A DNA stretch of 13,458 nucleotides from Prevotella sp. UBA6429 (GCA_002437285.1 DJOV01000100.1:1-13458), one strand, 5' to 3'. Positions 1 through 6,838 are shown, numbered from the stretch's first letter. Translations and numbers: made by a program. The notes: generated by a model not told the origin, from the letters alone.

Positions 1-11
1 ACCCTTTATCG

Positions 12-19
12 CAAAATTA
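12..19 (-). promoter_or_regulatory. Putative -7 promoter box reading off the left edge
   Basis: On the minus strand this reads TAATTTTG, a full match to the Bacteroidetes -7 consensus TAnnTTTG. It points left, so it would drive a gene outside the window. No good -33 TTTG lies 18-21 bp upstream; the nearest, at 46-49, leaves about 26 bp. The box is short enough to occur by chance. Confidence 0.35.
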
Positions 20-147
20 CCCCACGCAAATCGCGACACGACCGGCAAAAAACGCCATTTTCACGCTCTATTTCATCTGCCGTCCGTGACAAACTTTTCG
101 ACCAAAAATCATGACAAATGCAAGTGACCGCACAAATCTCGGTCCTG

Positions 148-351
148 TCACTTCTTGCGCTGTTGCGACTTACGGTTGGCGCGTTGCTCGCGATACTTAG
201 CCTTCTGACGTGCAGAGCCCGAGCCGTGGGCGCCGGTGATATACTTCTTTTTCTTGGCTTTGGTCTTCACCTTGTCGTCGTCCTTCTTCGCACTGCGGCC
301 GCCACTGCCAAACTGGATGCCTTGCATCAGGATCTCTTCGAAATTGTCCAT
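148..351 (-). CDS. Small, highly basic hypothetical protein (67 aa)
   Basis: I do not recognise a named family. From the ATG at 351 the protein is 67 aa. It has a short mixed N-terminus (MDNFEEILMQGIQFGSGG), a DDDK segment, and a C-terminal half dominated by Lys and Arg ending QQRKK. There is no signal peptide or membrane helix. Such composition would suit nucleic-acid or ribosome contact, but that is inference only. Codon choice (AAG for Lys, GGC, CGC, ATC) resembles the clear genes nearby, which supports real coding. A GTG 33 bp further upstream (384) would add 11 residues but falls inside a hairpin, so the ATG is preferred. It lies 81 bp downstream of the AICAR transformylase on the same strand and could be cotranscribed. 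A hydrophobic plus-strand frame opposite is taken to be its shadow. Confidence 0.55.
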   Translation of the reverse strand: MDNFEEILMQGIQFGSGGRSAKKDDDKVKTKAKKKKYITGAHGSGSARQKAKYREQRANRKSQQRKK

Positions 352-373
352 TGTCGTAAAGGGTGTTGATAAG

Positions 374-405
374 GCCTTCCCCACCCCATCTTGGGCAGGG
401 AAGGC
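374..405 (-). other. Hairpin between the AICAR transformylase and the small basic protein gene
   Basis: An 8-bp perfect stem (374-381 with 398-405, GCCTTCCC/GGGAAGGC) encloses 16 nt in which CCC (385-387) can pair with GGG (393-395). No T-tract follows on the minus strand, so it is a poor intrinsic terminator. It could be an mRNA processing or stabilising hairpin between the two genes. Confidence 0.4.
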
Positions 406-432
406 GGAATGGTGATTTGCTGACGTTCGGAT

Positions 433-1614
433 TTAATGATGGAACAAGCGCACATGCGTCATGGCCATGGCGATGTCGTACTTGTCACACGTCTCGATGA
501 CATTGTCGTCACGGATGGAGCCGCCGGCCTGGGCGATATACTTCACGCCGCTCTTGTGGGCGCGCTCGATGTTGTCGCCGAAGGGGAAGAAGGCATCTGA
601 ACCCAGGCACACATTGGTGTTCTGGGCGATCCACTCTTTCTGCTCCGGACGTGTGAAAGGCTCGGGCTGCTCAGTGAAGAACTGCTGCCAAGCGCCGTCG
701 CGCAGCACGTCGTCGCACTCCTCGGAGAGATACACGTTGATGCAGTTGTCGCGGTCGGCACGGCGGATGTGCTCCTTGAAGGGCAGGTTGAGCACCTTCG
801 GGCTCTGGCGCATCCACCACTCGTCGGCCTTTGAGCCAGCCAGGCGTGTGCAGTGTATGCGGCTCTGCTGTCCGGCGCCGATGCCGATGGCCTGGCCGTC
901 CTTGACATAGCACACGGAGTTGGACTGAGTGTACTTCAGCGTGATGAGGGCTATCTTCAGGTCGCGCAAGGCCTCGGGCGTGAACGTCTTGTTGGCCGTG
1001 GGCACATCCTCGAAGAGGGCGGGGTCGTTGAGGTTGACATTGTTGCGGCCCTGCTCGAAGGTGATGCCGAAGACTTGCTTGTGCTCAATGGGGGCCGGCA
1101 CATAGGTGGGATCCACCTGAATGACGCAGTAAGTGCCCTTGCGCTTGCTCTTCAGAATCTCCAGGGCCTCGGGCGTGTAGCCGGGCGCGATGACGCCATC
1201 GGACACCTCACGCTTGATGAGCTGTGCGGTGGCCGCATCGCAGGGGTCGCTCAGGGCGCAGAAGTCGCCATACGAGCACATGCGGTCGGCACCACGAGCA
1301 CGGGCGTATGCCGATGCCAGGGGCGTGAGCTCGAAGTCGACGTCGTCAACAAAATAAATCTTCTTGAGGGTGTCGCTCAGCGGCAGGCCTACGGCCGCGC
1401 CTGCCGGACTGACGTGCTTGAACGAGGCGGCGGCGGGCAAGCCGGTGGCCTCGCGCAGCTCCTTGACAAGCTGCCATGAGTTGAGCGCGTCGAGAAAATT
1501 GATGTAACCGGCGCGGCCATTGATCACCTCCACAGGGAGCTCACCGTCCTCCATGTAGATGCGGGCGGGTTTCTGGTTGGGGTTGCAACCATACTTTAGT
1601 GCGTATTCTTTCAT
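433..1614 (-). CDS. purH: Standalone AICAR transformylase (phosphoribosylaminoimidazolecarboxamide formyltransferase), 393 aa
   Basis: Transfers the formyl group of 10-formyl-tetrahydrofolate to AICAR, giving FAICAR in the penultimate step of cytosolic IMP synthesis. Family hallmarks are visible: the Lys-His pair in SFKHVSPAGAAVG (K66, H67), the Asn in LKYTQSNSVCY (N232), GIGAGQQSRIHCTRLAGSKA (244-263), SDAFFPFGD (339-347) and the C-terminal AMTHVRLFHH. Classical PurH is bifunctional, about 500-530 aa with an N-terminal IMP cyclohydrolase (MGS-like) domain. Here that domain is absent and the start is a natural one, so this is the short, single-activity form known in Bacteroidetes and Clostridia, and cyclohydrolase must be encoded elsewhere. 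The ATG at 1614 is chosen because the frame further upstream runs through the promoter and lacks family sequence. It is divergent from the 101-aa gene, with matching promoters. The symbol purH covers only the transformylase half. Confidence 0.93.
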   Translation of the reverse strand: MKEYALKYGCNPNQKPARIYMEDGELPVEVINGRAGYINFLDALNSWQLVKELREATGLPAAASFKHVSPAGAAVGLPLSDTLKKIYFVDDVDFELTPLASAYARARGADRMCSYGDFCALSDPCDAATAQLIKREVSDGVIAPGYTPEALEILKSKRKGTYCVIQVDPTYVPAPIEHKQVFGITFEQGRNNVNLNDPALFEDVPTANKTFTPEALRDLKIALITLKYTQSNSVCYVKDGQAIGIGAGQQSRIHCTRLAGSKADEWWMRQSPKVLNLPFKEHIRRADRDNCINVYLSEECDDVLRDGAWQQFFTEQPEPFTRPEQKEWIAQNTNVCLGSDAFFPFGDNIERAHKSGVKYIAQAGGSIRDDNVIETCDKYDIAMAMTHVRLFHH

Positions 1615-1644
1615 TGTATGATAAGATGGAAATAAATGGTAGCG

Positions 1645-1675
1645 CAAAGTTACAAAAAACTGAAGAAGTGGGAAA
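1645..1675 (-). promoter_or_regulatory. Promoter of the AICAR transformylase gene
   Basis: Minus-strand -7 box TAACTTTG (1645-1652, full TAnnTTTG match), 19-bp spacer, and -33 box TTTC (1672-1675, 3 of 4 to TTTG). The predicted transcription start leaves a leader of roughly 25 nt before the ATG at 1614. Confidence 0.7.
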
Positions 1676-1702
1676 GCCATCATGAGATTTTCGCTCATTT
1701 GC

Positions 1703-1733
1703 TTTCCCACTTTTTCCGCTTTTCGTAACTTTG
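1703..1733 (+). promoter_or_regulatory. Promoter of the 101-aa gene
   Basis: Plus-strand -33 box TTTC (1703-1706), 19-bp spacer, and -7 box TAACTTTG (1726-1733). Boxes and spacing are identical to the divergent purH promoter. The leader before the ATG at 1761 would be about 20 nt. Confidence 0.7.
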
Positions 1734-1760
1734 CACGCGGTATTAGTTGACTATGTATTT

Positions 1761-2066
1761 ATGAAACGCGATTTGAGAAGTCTCTTTGCCCTTGCAGGAA
1801 CAAAGTTGGCGCGGCCCGGACACATGCTGGCCGAGGATTTCGAACATGTATCGACGCTTTGCTCGAAGCATCACATCAACCTCAGCGGCCACTCGCTGAA
1901 GAAGTTGTGGGAACTGACCACTGGCAAGCGCAAGTTGTCCAAGGAAGCCAAGGACCGGCTGGCCCTCTTTGCGGGCTTCCAGAGCTGGGACGACCTTGAC
2001 GACGCCCTCCACGGAGACGCCGACGCATCCATCAACTATACCGACAAAGACCTCAGACAGTCTTAA
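1761..2066 (+). CDS. Small putative helical regulatory protein (101 aa)
   Basis: The ATG at 1761 is chosen. An upstream TTG at 1731 lies inside the -7 box and cannot be the start. Residues about 44-90 (INLSGHSLKKLW, then KLSKEAKDRLALFAGFQSWDDLDDAL) resemble a module common in uncharacterised Bacteroidetes proteins, where a TLKRLWG-like helix is followed by LxxLAxFLGYxxWEDF. This is recalled by pattern, not searched. Such modules look helix-turn-helix-like, so a DNA- or protein-binding regulatory role is inference. There is no signal peptide or membrane helix, so it should be cytoplasmic. It shares a mirrored promoter region with purH, so the two are probably expressed in parallel, and it converges tail-to-tail with the barrel remnant, the two stop codons overlapping in TTAA (2063-2066). 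Confidence 0.7.
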   Translation: MKRDLRSLFALAGTKLARPGHMLAEDFEHVSTLCSKHHINLSGHSLKKLWELTTGKRKLSKEAKDRLALFAGFQSWDDLDDALHGDADASINYTDKDLRQS

Positions 2067-2232
2067 TTATTCATGCGCATCGCTTCCGTGGACATCATGC
2101 GGTTGCTGTTGACGCGCGCACGCTTGTTGCCCCATTTGATGCGATAGCTCAGCGACAGGTTGACCATCAGCATGGCATGGTCGTAGATGTAGGTGAGGGT
2201 CGCAAAGGGCAAGAACTTGCTGACATTGCGCG
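2063..2232 (-). pseudogene. C-terminal remnant of a TonB-dependent receptor / outer-membrane beta-barrel protein
   Basis: Minus-strand codons from about RNVSKFLPFATLTYIYDH to the stop resemble the last strands of a Bacteroidetes outer-membrane barrel: alternating hydrophobic residues in MLMVNLSLSYRIKWGNKR, then a polar Asn/Arg/Met tail. The usual protein is several hundred residues or more, and only about 56 codons survive. Upstream the frame runs into AT-rich, non-barrel sequence (FCFCTIFAGVLIFKYYT) with no in-frame ATG near the homologous part. This is best read as the 3' end left after a large deletion that also kept a promoter upstream. Alternatively it is a short unannotated protein starting at a non-ATG codon, which is less likely. 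Family assignment is from pattern memory. Confidence 0.5.
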
Positions 2233-2259
2233 TGTAATATTTAAAAATTAATACGCCTG

Positions 2260-2289
2260 CAAAGATAGTACAAAAACAAAAAACGCAAA
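2260..2289 (-). promoter_or_regulatory. Orphan promoter in front of the barrel remnant
   Basis: The minus strand reads TTTG (-33, 2286-2289), 18-bp spacer, TATCTTTG (-7, 2260-2267). Both boxes match the Bacteroidetes consensus fully. It points into the truncated barrel gene, so the remnant may still be transcribed, opposing the 3' end of the 101-aa gene. Confidence 0.55.
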
Positions 2290-2472
2290 CACTATATTGT
2301 TTATTTTTATTTTTTGTCACCGATTAGTTGATTTTATAAGCTTTTCAACATCACAAAGCCTTAAAAAAACGACAATTAGCAAACAACCAAGAGTATCAAG
2401 CGGAACCAAGGCTTCTCTTTCTTTTTAACAATTTATTCATACCTTTTAAGGGGGAACATGTAAAAAAATGAG

Positions 2473-2480
2473 TACCTTTG
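2473..2480 (+). promoter_or_regulatory. -7 box for the EEP phosphodiesterase gene
   Basis: TACCTTTG fully matches TAnnTTTG and lies about 60 bp upstream of the ATG at 2543, giving a leader near 55 nt. No clear -33 TTTG is seen at 18-21 bp. The remaining intergenic sequence (2321-2472) is AT-rich and I see nothing else in it. Confidence 0.5.
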
Positions 2481-2542
2481 CATTGTCACAAACTATTTAA
2501 CGCATTCGTATACACACAAAGTAAAAACCAACAACCTTTTTT

Positions 2543-3913
2543 ATGCTAAAAAAACTACTGCTGGTTTCTCTTGCGCTCACGGCTCTGTGGAGTCCTGAAA
2601 GACTGTCGGCGCAAAGAAGCTACACATTCAACGCGACTACGCTGAACGTAGACGGCTTGCCCAACAAGATACTGGGCATCAACGTCAATCCCGACGGCAA
2701 AGAGGAAGCCGGAGCTACGGCCATCGGCCAGGAGACACGCACCAAGGGATGGGACATCGTGGCCATGTCGGAGGACTTCAACTTCCACGACTATCTCATT
2801 GCGCCCATCGCCGACCTCTACTCGGTAGGCACACACGGAGGCAAGGTCAGCACCTTGACAAACTCCACCGACGGCCTGGGCCTGTTGCTGACCAAGAAGA
2901 CTGGATGGAAGTTCAACAACGAGACGCGAGTGAAATGGAATGACCACTATGGTCAAATCGACCATGGCGCCGACGGCCTCATCAACAAGGGCTTCCGCTA
3001 TTACACCATCACCCTTGCGCCGGGCGTGGAAATAGACTTCTACTGTCTGCACATGGATGCCGAGGATGACCAGGGTGACATCGACGCACGCGCCAAGCAA
3101 ATGACGCAACTGGTCAGCTACATCAAAAGTCATGACAACGGGCGGCACGTCCTCATACTGGGCGATACCAACTGCCGTTACACACGCGATGACGTAAAGG
3201 GAAACCTCATTGACCCGCTCAACGCGGTTGACAACTTCACCATCCACGATGCCTGGATTGACTTGATGCGTGGCGGAACTTATCCGAAGCTGGGCGACCC
3301 GGCCATCATGATCGGTGACAAGGGACCGCAAATGGGCGAAGTGGTCGACAAGATCTTCTGGATCGAAAACGCGAAGTCGCCACTGAAGATACAAGCCAAC
3401 AACTTCTTGCACGACACGTCGTTCACGGCCTCTGACCACTATCCCCTGACCGTCAACTTCACCATCACCGACCCTACGGCCACTCCAGCCACCAAGGACG
3501 ACTACACGCTGCCCGACGTGGCCACTGCCGTCACACCTGACATCACGGGAAACAGTGCCGGTGAGGTGGCTCTGTCAGGCGAGACCTTCTTCCTCATGAA
3601 CCTGGCCACCAGAAAATATCTGCAGGCGGGAGCCAACTGGGGAACACACGCCGTGGAAGACGTGTCGGCCATGCCCTTGACACTGACGCTCACCGACGGG
3701 CAGTATCGCATCAACACGCTGCAGGGGTCGCTGTCGGCAACCGAAGAGCCCTACATGGACAATGGCGACAACAACACATGGACGTTTGAACCTGTTGCAG
3801 GCCGCGAATACCAATATTTCATCAAGTGCGACCACGGCGCGCTGGCTTCCACCGGACCAGACAATCTCGTGAAGCCCATAGCCTATGACGTCAACGACGA
3901 CCACCAGAAATGA
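2543..3913 (+). CDS. Secreted EEP-family phosphodiesterase (sphingomyelinase/DNase I-like), catalytic half cut by an in-frame TGA
   Basis: The product is 456 aa as encoded. A signal peptide (MLKKLLLVSLALTALW, cleavage near LSAQ, residue 24) directs export. Residues about 25-310 show endonuclease/exonuclease/phosphatase fold motifs in order: TLNVDGLP (N35), SEDFNFH (metal-binding E77), YCLHMDAE (H170), LGDTN (D208, N210) and SDHYPL (D298, catalytic H299). Such enzymes cleave phosphodiesters, as in neutral sphingomyelinases and DNase I-like nucleases. The arrangement looks closer to secreted sphingomyelinase C, but the substrate is not established. Residues about 345-456 (FFLMNLATRKYLQAG, NWGTHA) resemble a trefoil-like accessory module frequent in secreted Bacteroidetes proteins. 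The TGA at 3911-3913 stops the frame exactly where that module should continue, and the same frame stays open for 880 more codons. The catalytic domain is complete, so a truncated enzyme may still be exported but would lack the C-terminal sorting region. Confidence 0.8.
   Translation: MLKKLLLVSLALTALWSPERLSAQRSYTFNATTLNVDGLPNKILGINVNPDGKEEAGATAIGQETRTKGWDIVAMSEDFNFHDYLIAPIADLYSVGTHGGKVSTLTNSTDGLGLLLTKKTGWKFNNETRVKWNDHYGQIDHGADGLINKGFRYYTITLAPGVEIDFYCLHMDAEDDQGDIDARAKQMTQLVSYIKSHDNGRHVLILGDTNCRYTRDDVKGNLIDPLNAVDNFTIHDAWIDLMRGGTYPKLGDPAIMIGDKGPQMGEVVDKIFWIENAKSPLKIQANNFLHDTSFTASDHYPLTVNFTITDPTATPATKDDYTLPDVATAVTPDITGNSAGEVALSGETFFLMNLATRKYLQAGANWGTHAVEDVSAMPLTLTLTDGQYRINTLQGSLSATEEPYMDNGDNNTWTFEPVAGREYQYFIKCDHGALASTGPDNLVKPIAYDVNDDHQK
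3911..3913 (+). other. In-frame TGA interrupting a 1336-codon gene (probable TGG to TGA)
   Basis: Codons read CAG AAA TGA GTT ATC CTG ACG, and the frame is open before (from 2543) and after (to 6553) with no shift. A Trp at this place would give QKWVILTEA, which fits the end of the trefoil-like module. TGA serves as the normal stop in neighbouring genes such as the sigma factor and xylulokinase, so general recoding is unlikely. Confidence 0.85.
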
Positions 3914-3946
3914 GTTATCCTGACGGAAGCCAAGCTGAAGGAGGTC

Positions 3947-6553
3947 ATGAAGCAACAAGCCTCTGCCTCCGAGCCTTTCAACGCCACACCGTTGGCCAAG
4001 GCCGCAAGCTTCGGAAAGATGGAAGGATGGACTGACCAAAGCAACAGCGGGGCTGTCTACGCACAAAGATGGTGGAACTTCTCGTGCACGCCCAGCTACA
4101 ATGGCTTCTGCGAAAACAGCAGTGCCACCTATCGCTGGTGTGCCGCATTCATCAACACGGGAGACATCACCCTGTCGCAAACCATAAGCGACCTGCCGCA
4201 AGGCACCTATGCTGCTTCGGTCGAGGCCTTCTACAGGTCAAGGGCAAAATCCGGATTCTCCACCAAAGACCACACGGTCACCTCCACCTTCAAGTTTGCA
4301 GGCCAATCTGCCGACATCAAGCAAAACACCAGCGTGGGCATGGATGCCAGCAAGACCGACGAAGGCCCTATCAAAGCCTCTGAAGTGTTTGCGTCAAACG
4401 ACGACTACAAGCTCACCGTGAAAGCCACGCTCAGCGAGACCAGCGACGCCACCATCGAACTGTACAAGGCAAAATGTTCAGGATCAAGCAACAAGAGCGG
4501 CATGCTCGCCGTCGCCAATCTCCAACTCTATTATTATGGTGACAACGGCAGCACGGAGGTCGACCCGTACATCAACTACAAGAACCAAGTGGCCAAGCAT
4601 GTGAACGACACCTGGAAGAAAGTGGAGCAACTCAACGAAGCTGGACAGGCCGTCTACGACATCTCGACCGTGATGTATCGCTACCAGGCCAACGCCATCA
4701 CCTCGCAGGCTGACGCGGACGTGCTCTGCGAGCTTGTGGACGCCGCTTACCATCGGGCGCTCATCGCATCGCTCAACGATGACCCCGCGGGCGACATGAC
4801 CGCCCTGATTGCCAACCCCAGTTTCGAGACGGGCGACATGACGGGGTGGACCTCTGGCAACGGAGCGGACGTGAACGTCAAGCCAAACAGCAACGCCACC
4901 TATGCGGCACAAGGATGCGACGGCGACTATCTGTTCAACTCTTACAATGGTGACAACGAGACAACGGCGCCTTACATCTGCCAGACCATCAGTGGGGTGA
5001 AGAATGGCCTCTACGAGGTGAAAGCATGGCTCACTTCATTTGACGGACGATCGGTGTTTCTTATCGGCAACCACAGTCATAAGGCCTTCGTCGCCGATGA
5101 CAAGGGAACAATGAAAGAGACCTCCCTGCAATTCCTCGTGGAAGACGGAAACCTGACCATCGGTGCCGTGGGTGGCAGTGGCGACAACTACGACAAGTAC
5201 ATGCCGCAGGCCGGCTGTTTCTTCAAGGCGGACAACTTCAGCTTGAAGTACATCACCGACCTGGCCAACGGCCGCATCAAACTGGCACTCGACGAGGCAA
5301 AACAACAGGCGGCCACCTTCACCGACCAAGCCGGCGAACATCTCAACGCACAGCTTACGGAATATGCGCAGGGCGTTGAGGCAAGCTCTTACACAGGCGA
5401 CGGAAAGGAGGAGGAAAAAGCGGTATACGCCCTGCTCGGCGAAGCTGCCAAGCTCCAGCGTTCAAAGAATGCGGACATGACTTTCGCCATCACCAACCCC
5501 GATTTCGAACTGGGTGACATGACGGGATGGACATGTGCCACGGAAGGTTGGGAGACCAAGGTAGCCTTGCAAGACAATGGCACATATACGACCCTGGGCA
5601 CCAACGGGGCGCACCTGTTCAACACATGGAATGGTGACAATGCCGTGCAACCGCTCAAGCAAAGCATCGACGGCCTGCCCAACGGCAAGTATCGCCTGAC
5701 GGCCATGGTGGCCATGGATGCGGGCAACGACATAACGCTCACCGTCAACAGCCAAACGGCAAAGGCCGCGGCCATAGGCGCAGGAACCATGACACAAGTG
5801 GCTGGCGACTTTGACGTGACCGACCACAAGGCCGACATTGCCTTGGGCAGCGACAACGGCAAGTGGTTTAAGGCAGACGACTTCCACATGACATTCCTCG
5901 GCAACGAACTGACCATGAACGAGACCGACGAGACCCTTGCGGCGCAAACCGACTACTACACGACGGTCACCGTGAACCGCAACATCAAGGCTGATGGTAA
6001 GTGGAACACGTTGGTGTTGCCTTTCAACATGCCTGTCCCAGAGGGATGGGAGGTAAAAGAGCTCACCGATGACACAAGCGTTGACACCAATGGCAACATC
6101 AACCTGAGGTTTGCCACAGCCTCCGTCATCGAGGCTGGAAGGCCTTATCTGGTAAGGGTGAAAGAACCTGTGACACAAATCACCATGGAGAATGTGGAAG
6201 TGGACACCAAGACGCCCACACAGGAAGGAAACGGCATCAACTTCGTGGGCGTGTACACCGCAGGCCACATACCAACAGGTGCGTTCTTCATCTCCAACAA
6301 CCAGTTCTACCACGCCACCGGCAGCCAGAACGTCATCAAGGGGACACGTGCCTACCTGAAGCTGCCCGAAGGAAGCAACGCCAAATCGATCACCTATGAC
6401 ATCAATGATACGCCCACACGCATTGACAATGTATCGGATGACAGCCACTGCACCATCTTTGACCTGCAAGGCAACCACCGCAACAACATGTCAAGAGGTG
6501 TGAACATCATCAAGATGGCCGATGGAACTGTAAGGAAAGTAATCATCAAGTAA
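3947..6553 (+). CDS. C-terminal part of the interrupted EEP protein: galactose-binding-like modules and T9SS-type sorting tail
   Basis: This is the in-frame continuation after the TGA. Its first ATG is at 3947, giving 868 aa, while open codons begin at 3914. Residues about 1-200 form a jelly-roll-like module with RWWNFSC and ISDLPQGTYAASVEAFY. Helical linkers (about 205-275, 440-508) separate two clear repeats, 285-437 and 514-651. Each opens NPxFExGDMTGWT, has LFNxxNGDN in its middle and closes FKADxF, like galactose-binding (carbohydrate-binding) domains. Residues about 660-825 form a beta-rich module (WNTLVLPFNMPVP), and 836-868 (IFDLQGN, RGVNIIKMADGTVRKVIIK) match the C-terminal sorting tail of type IX secretion cargo in Prevotella. 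AAGGAGG precedes the ATG by only 2 nt, too close for efficient initiation, and there is no signal peptide, so it is unlikely to be an independent functional gene. It probably once targeted the catalytic domain to glycans and the cell surface. Confidence 0.75.
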   Translation: MKQQASASEPFNATPLAKAASFGKMEGWTDQSNSGAVYAQRWWNFSCTPSYNGFCENSSATYRWCAAFINTGDITLSQTISDLPQGTYAASVEAFYRSRAKSGFSTKDHTVTSTFKFAGQSADIKQNTSVGMDASKTDEGPIKASEVFASNDDYKLTVKATLSETSDATIELYKAKCSGSSNKSGMLAVANLQLYYYGDNGSTEVDPYINYKNQVAKHVNDTWKKVEQLNEAGQAVYDISTVMYRYQANAITSQADADVLCELVDAAYHRALIASLNDDPAGDMTALIANPSFETGDMTGWTSGNGADVNVKPNSNATYAAQGCDGDYLFNSYNGDNETTAPYICQTISGVKNGLYEVKAWLTSFDGRSVFLIGNHSHKAFVADDKGTMKETSLQFLVEDGNLTIGAVGGSGDNYDKYMPQAGCFFKADNFSLKYITDLANGRIKLALDEAKQQAATFTDQAGEHLNAQLTEYAQGVEASSYTGDGKEEEKAVYALLGEAAKLQRSKNADMTFAITNPDFELGDMTGWTCATEGWETKVALQDNGTYTTLGTNGAHLFNTWNGDNAVQPLKQSIDGLPNGKYRLTAMVAMDAGNDITLTVNSQTAKAAAIGAGTMTQVAGDFDVTDHKADIALGSDNGKWFKADDFHMTFLGNELTMNETDETLAAQTDYYTTVTVNRNIKADGKWNTLVLPFNMPVPEGWEVKELTDDTSVDTNGNINLRFATASVIEAGRPYLVRVKEPVTQITMENVEVDTKTPTQEGNGINFVGVYTAGHIPTGAFFISNNQFYHATGSQNVIKGTRAYLKLPEGSNAKSITYDINDTPTRIDNVSDDSHCTIFDLQGNHRNNMSRGVNIIKMADGTVRKVIIK

Positions 6554-6578
6554 ACAGACACCAATCATGACAACCACA

Positions 6579-6773
6579 ATGAAAAAGGTCTATACAACAC
6601 CACGCATCAAGGTGATGGCCATGCAAGCAGATAGCTCTCTTTTTGCAGGTACAATCACCGTCACCGACAAGAGCGGTGAAAACTTGGGCATCGGAGGGAC
6701 GCCCAAAGAGACGGACCCTTCAACTCCCATTGAAGCCGACGCCAAAAGATTCTCTATTTGGGAAGAAGAATAA
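6579..6773 (+). CDS. Small MKKxYxxP-type protein of unknown function (64 aa)
   Basis: It starts MKKVYTTPRIKVMAMQADSS, then LFAG and a Gly/Thr/Pro-rich stretch, and ends in an acidic SIWEEE. This matches a recurring but uncharacterised pattern of very small Bacteroidetes proteins (MKKxYxxPxxxV, then LLAGS-like, then an acidic Trp-containing end), recognised by memory of the pattern. There is no signal peptide or membrane helix. An ATG 12 bp upstream (6567) is equally possible; the MKK start is chosen because family members usually begin there. It lies 25 bp after the large secreted protein's stop and before a strong terminator, so it is almost certainly cotranscribed with it. A role linked to that secreted protein is inference from position only. 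Confidence 0.65.
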   Translation: MKKVYTTPRIKVMAMQADSSLFAGTITVTDKSGENLGIGGTPKETDPSTPIEADAKRFSIWEEE

Positions 6774-6800
6774 CCCGTCGCCATCAAGCACACTAACGAC

Positions 6801-6838
6801 AAAAGCCGCCAGGGACAAAATGTCCTTGGCGGCTTTTT
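6801..6838. terminator. Strong bidirectional intrinsic terminator
   Basis: A 17-bp stem (6801-6817 with 6821-6837, one G-T pair) closes on an AAA loop. The core AGCCGCC/GGCGGCT is followed by TTTTTGTTG on the plus strand and flanked by AAAA on the other side, so it can also act on the minus strand. It separates the plus-strand EEP unit from the convergent GH43 gene. Confidence 0.9.

Larger units (their letters stand above)
1644..1734. repeat. 91-bp imperfect palindrome carrying mirror-image promoters
   Basis: The 33-bp arm at 1702-1734 and the reverse complement of 1644-1676 agree at 29 of 33 positions. Both arms begin CTTTCCCACTT and end GTAACTTTGC. Between them a further short palindrome, ATGAG (1682-1686) and CTCAT (1694-1698), flanks 7 nt. 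Each arm holds a complete -33/-7 promoter facing outward, one to purH and one to the 101-aa gene. It could arise by duplication-inversion of a promoter, or be a shared operator or a small dispersed palindromic element. Confidence 0.8.

Noticed and set aside
118..369. Hydrophobic 83-codon frame opposite the small basic protein
   Set aside because: The Leu/Val/Ala-rich sequence is what the complement of Lys/Arg/Gln-rich codons gives; it has no independent support.
1615..1710. N-terminal extension of the AICAR transformylase frame
   Set aside because: It runs through the -7/-33 promoter and the palindrome and adds residues unlike the family. The ATG at 1614 begins the conserved region.
2232..2320. 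Upstream part of the frame containing the barrel remnant (MTKNKNKQYSVCVFCFC)
   Set aside because: It overlaps the promoter and AT-rich spacer and does not resemble a signal peptide followed by barrel sequence.
2555..3439. Long antisense frame over the EEP gene, and similar long antisense frames at 5462-6478, 853-1479 and 7138-8148
   Set aside because: They lie wholly inside well-supported genes, show no domain, and are expected in moderately GC-rich coding sequence.
3911..3913. TGA read as selenocysteine or as a general Trp codon
   Set aside because: TGA ends other genes in the window, no selenocysteine machinery is visible, and the position suits a structural Trp in a binding module, not a redox site.
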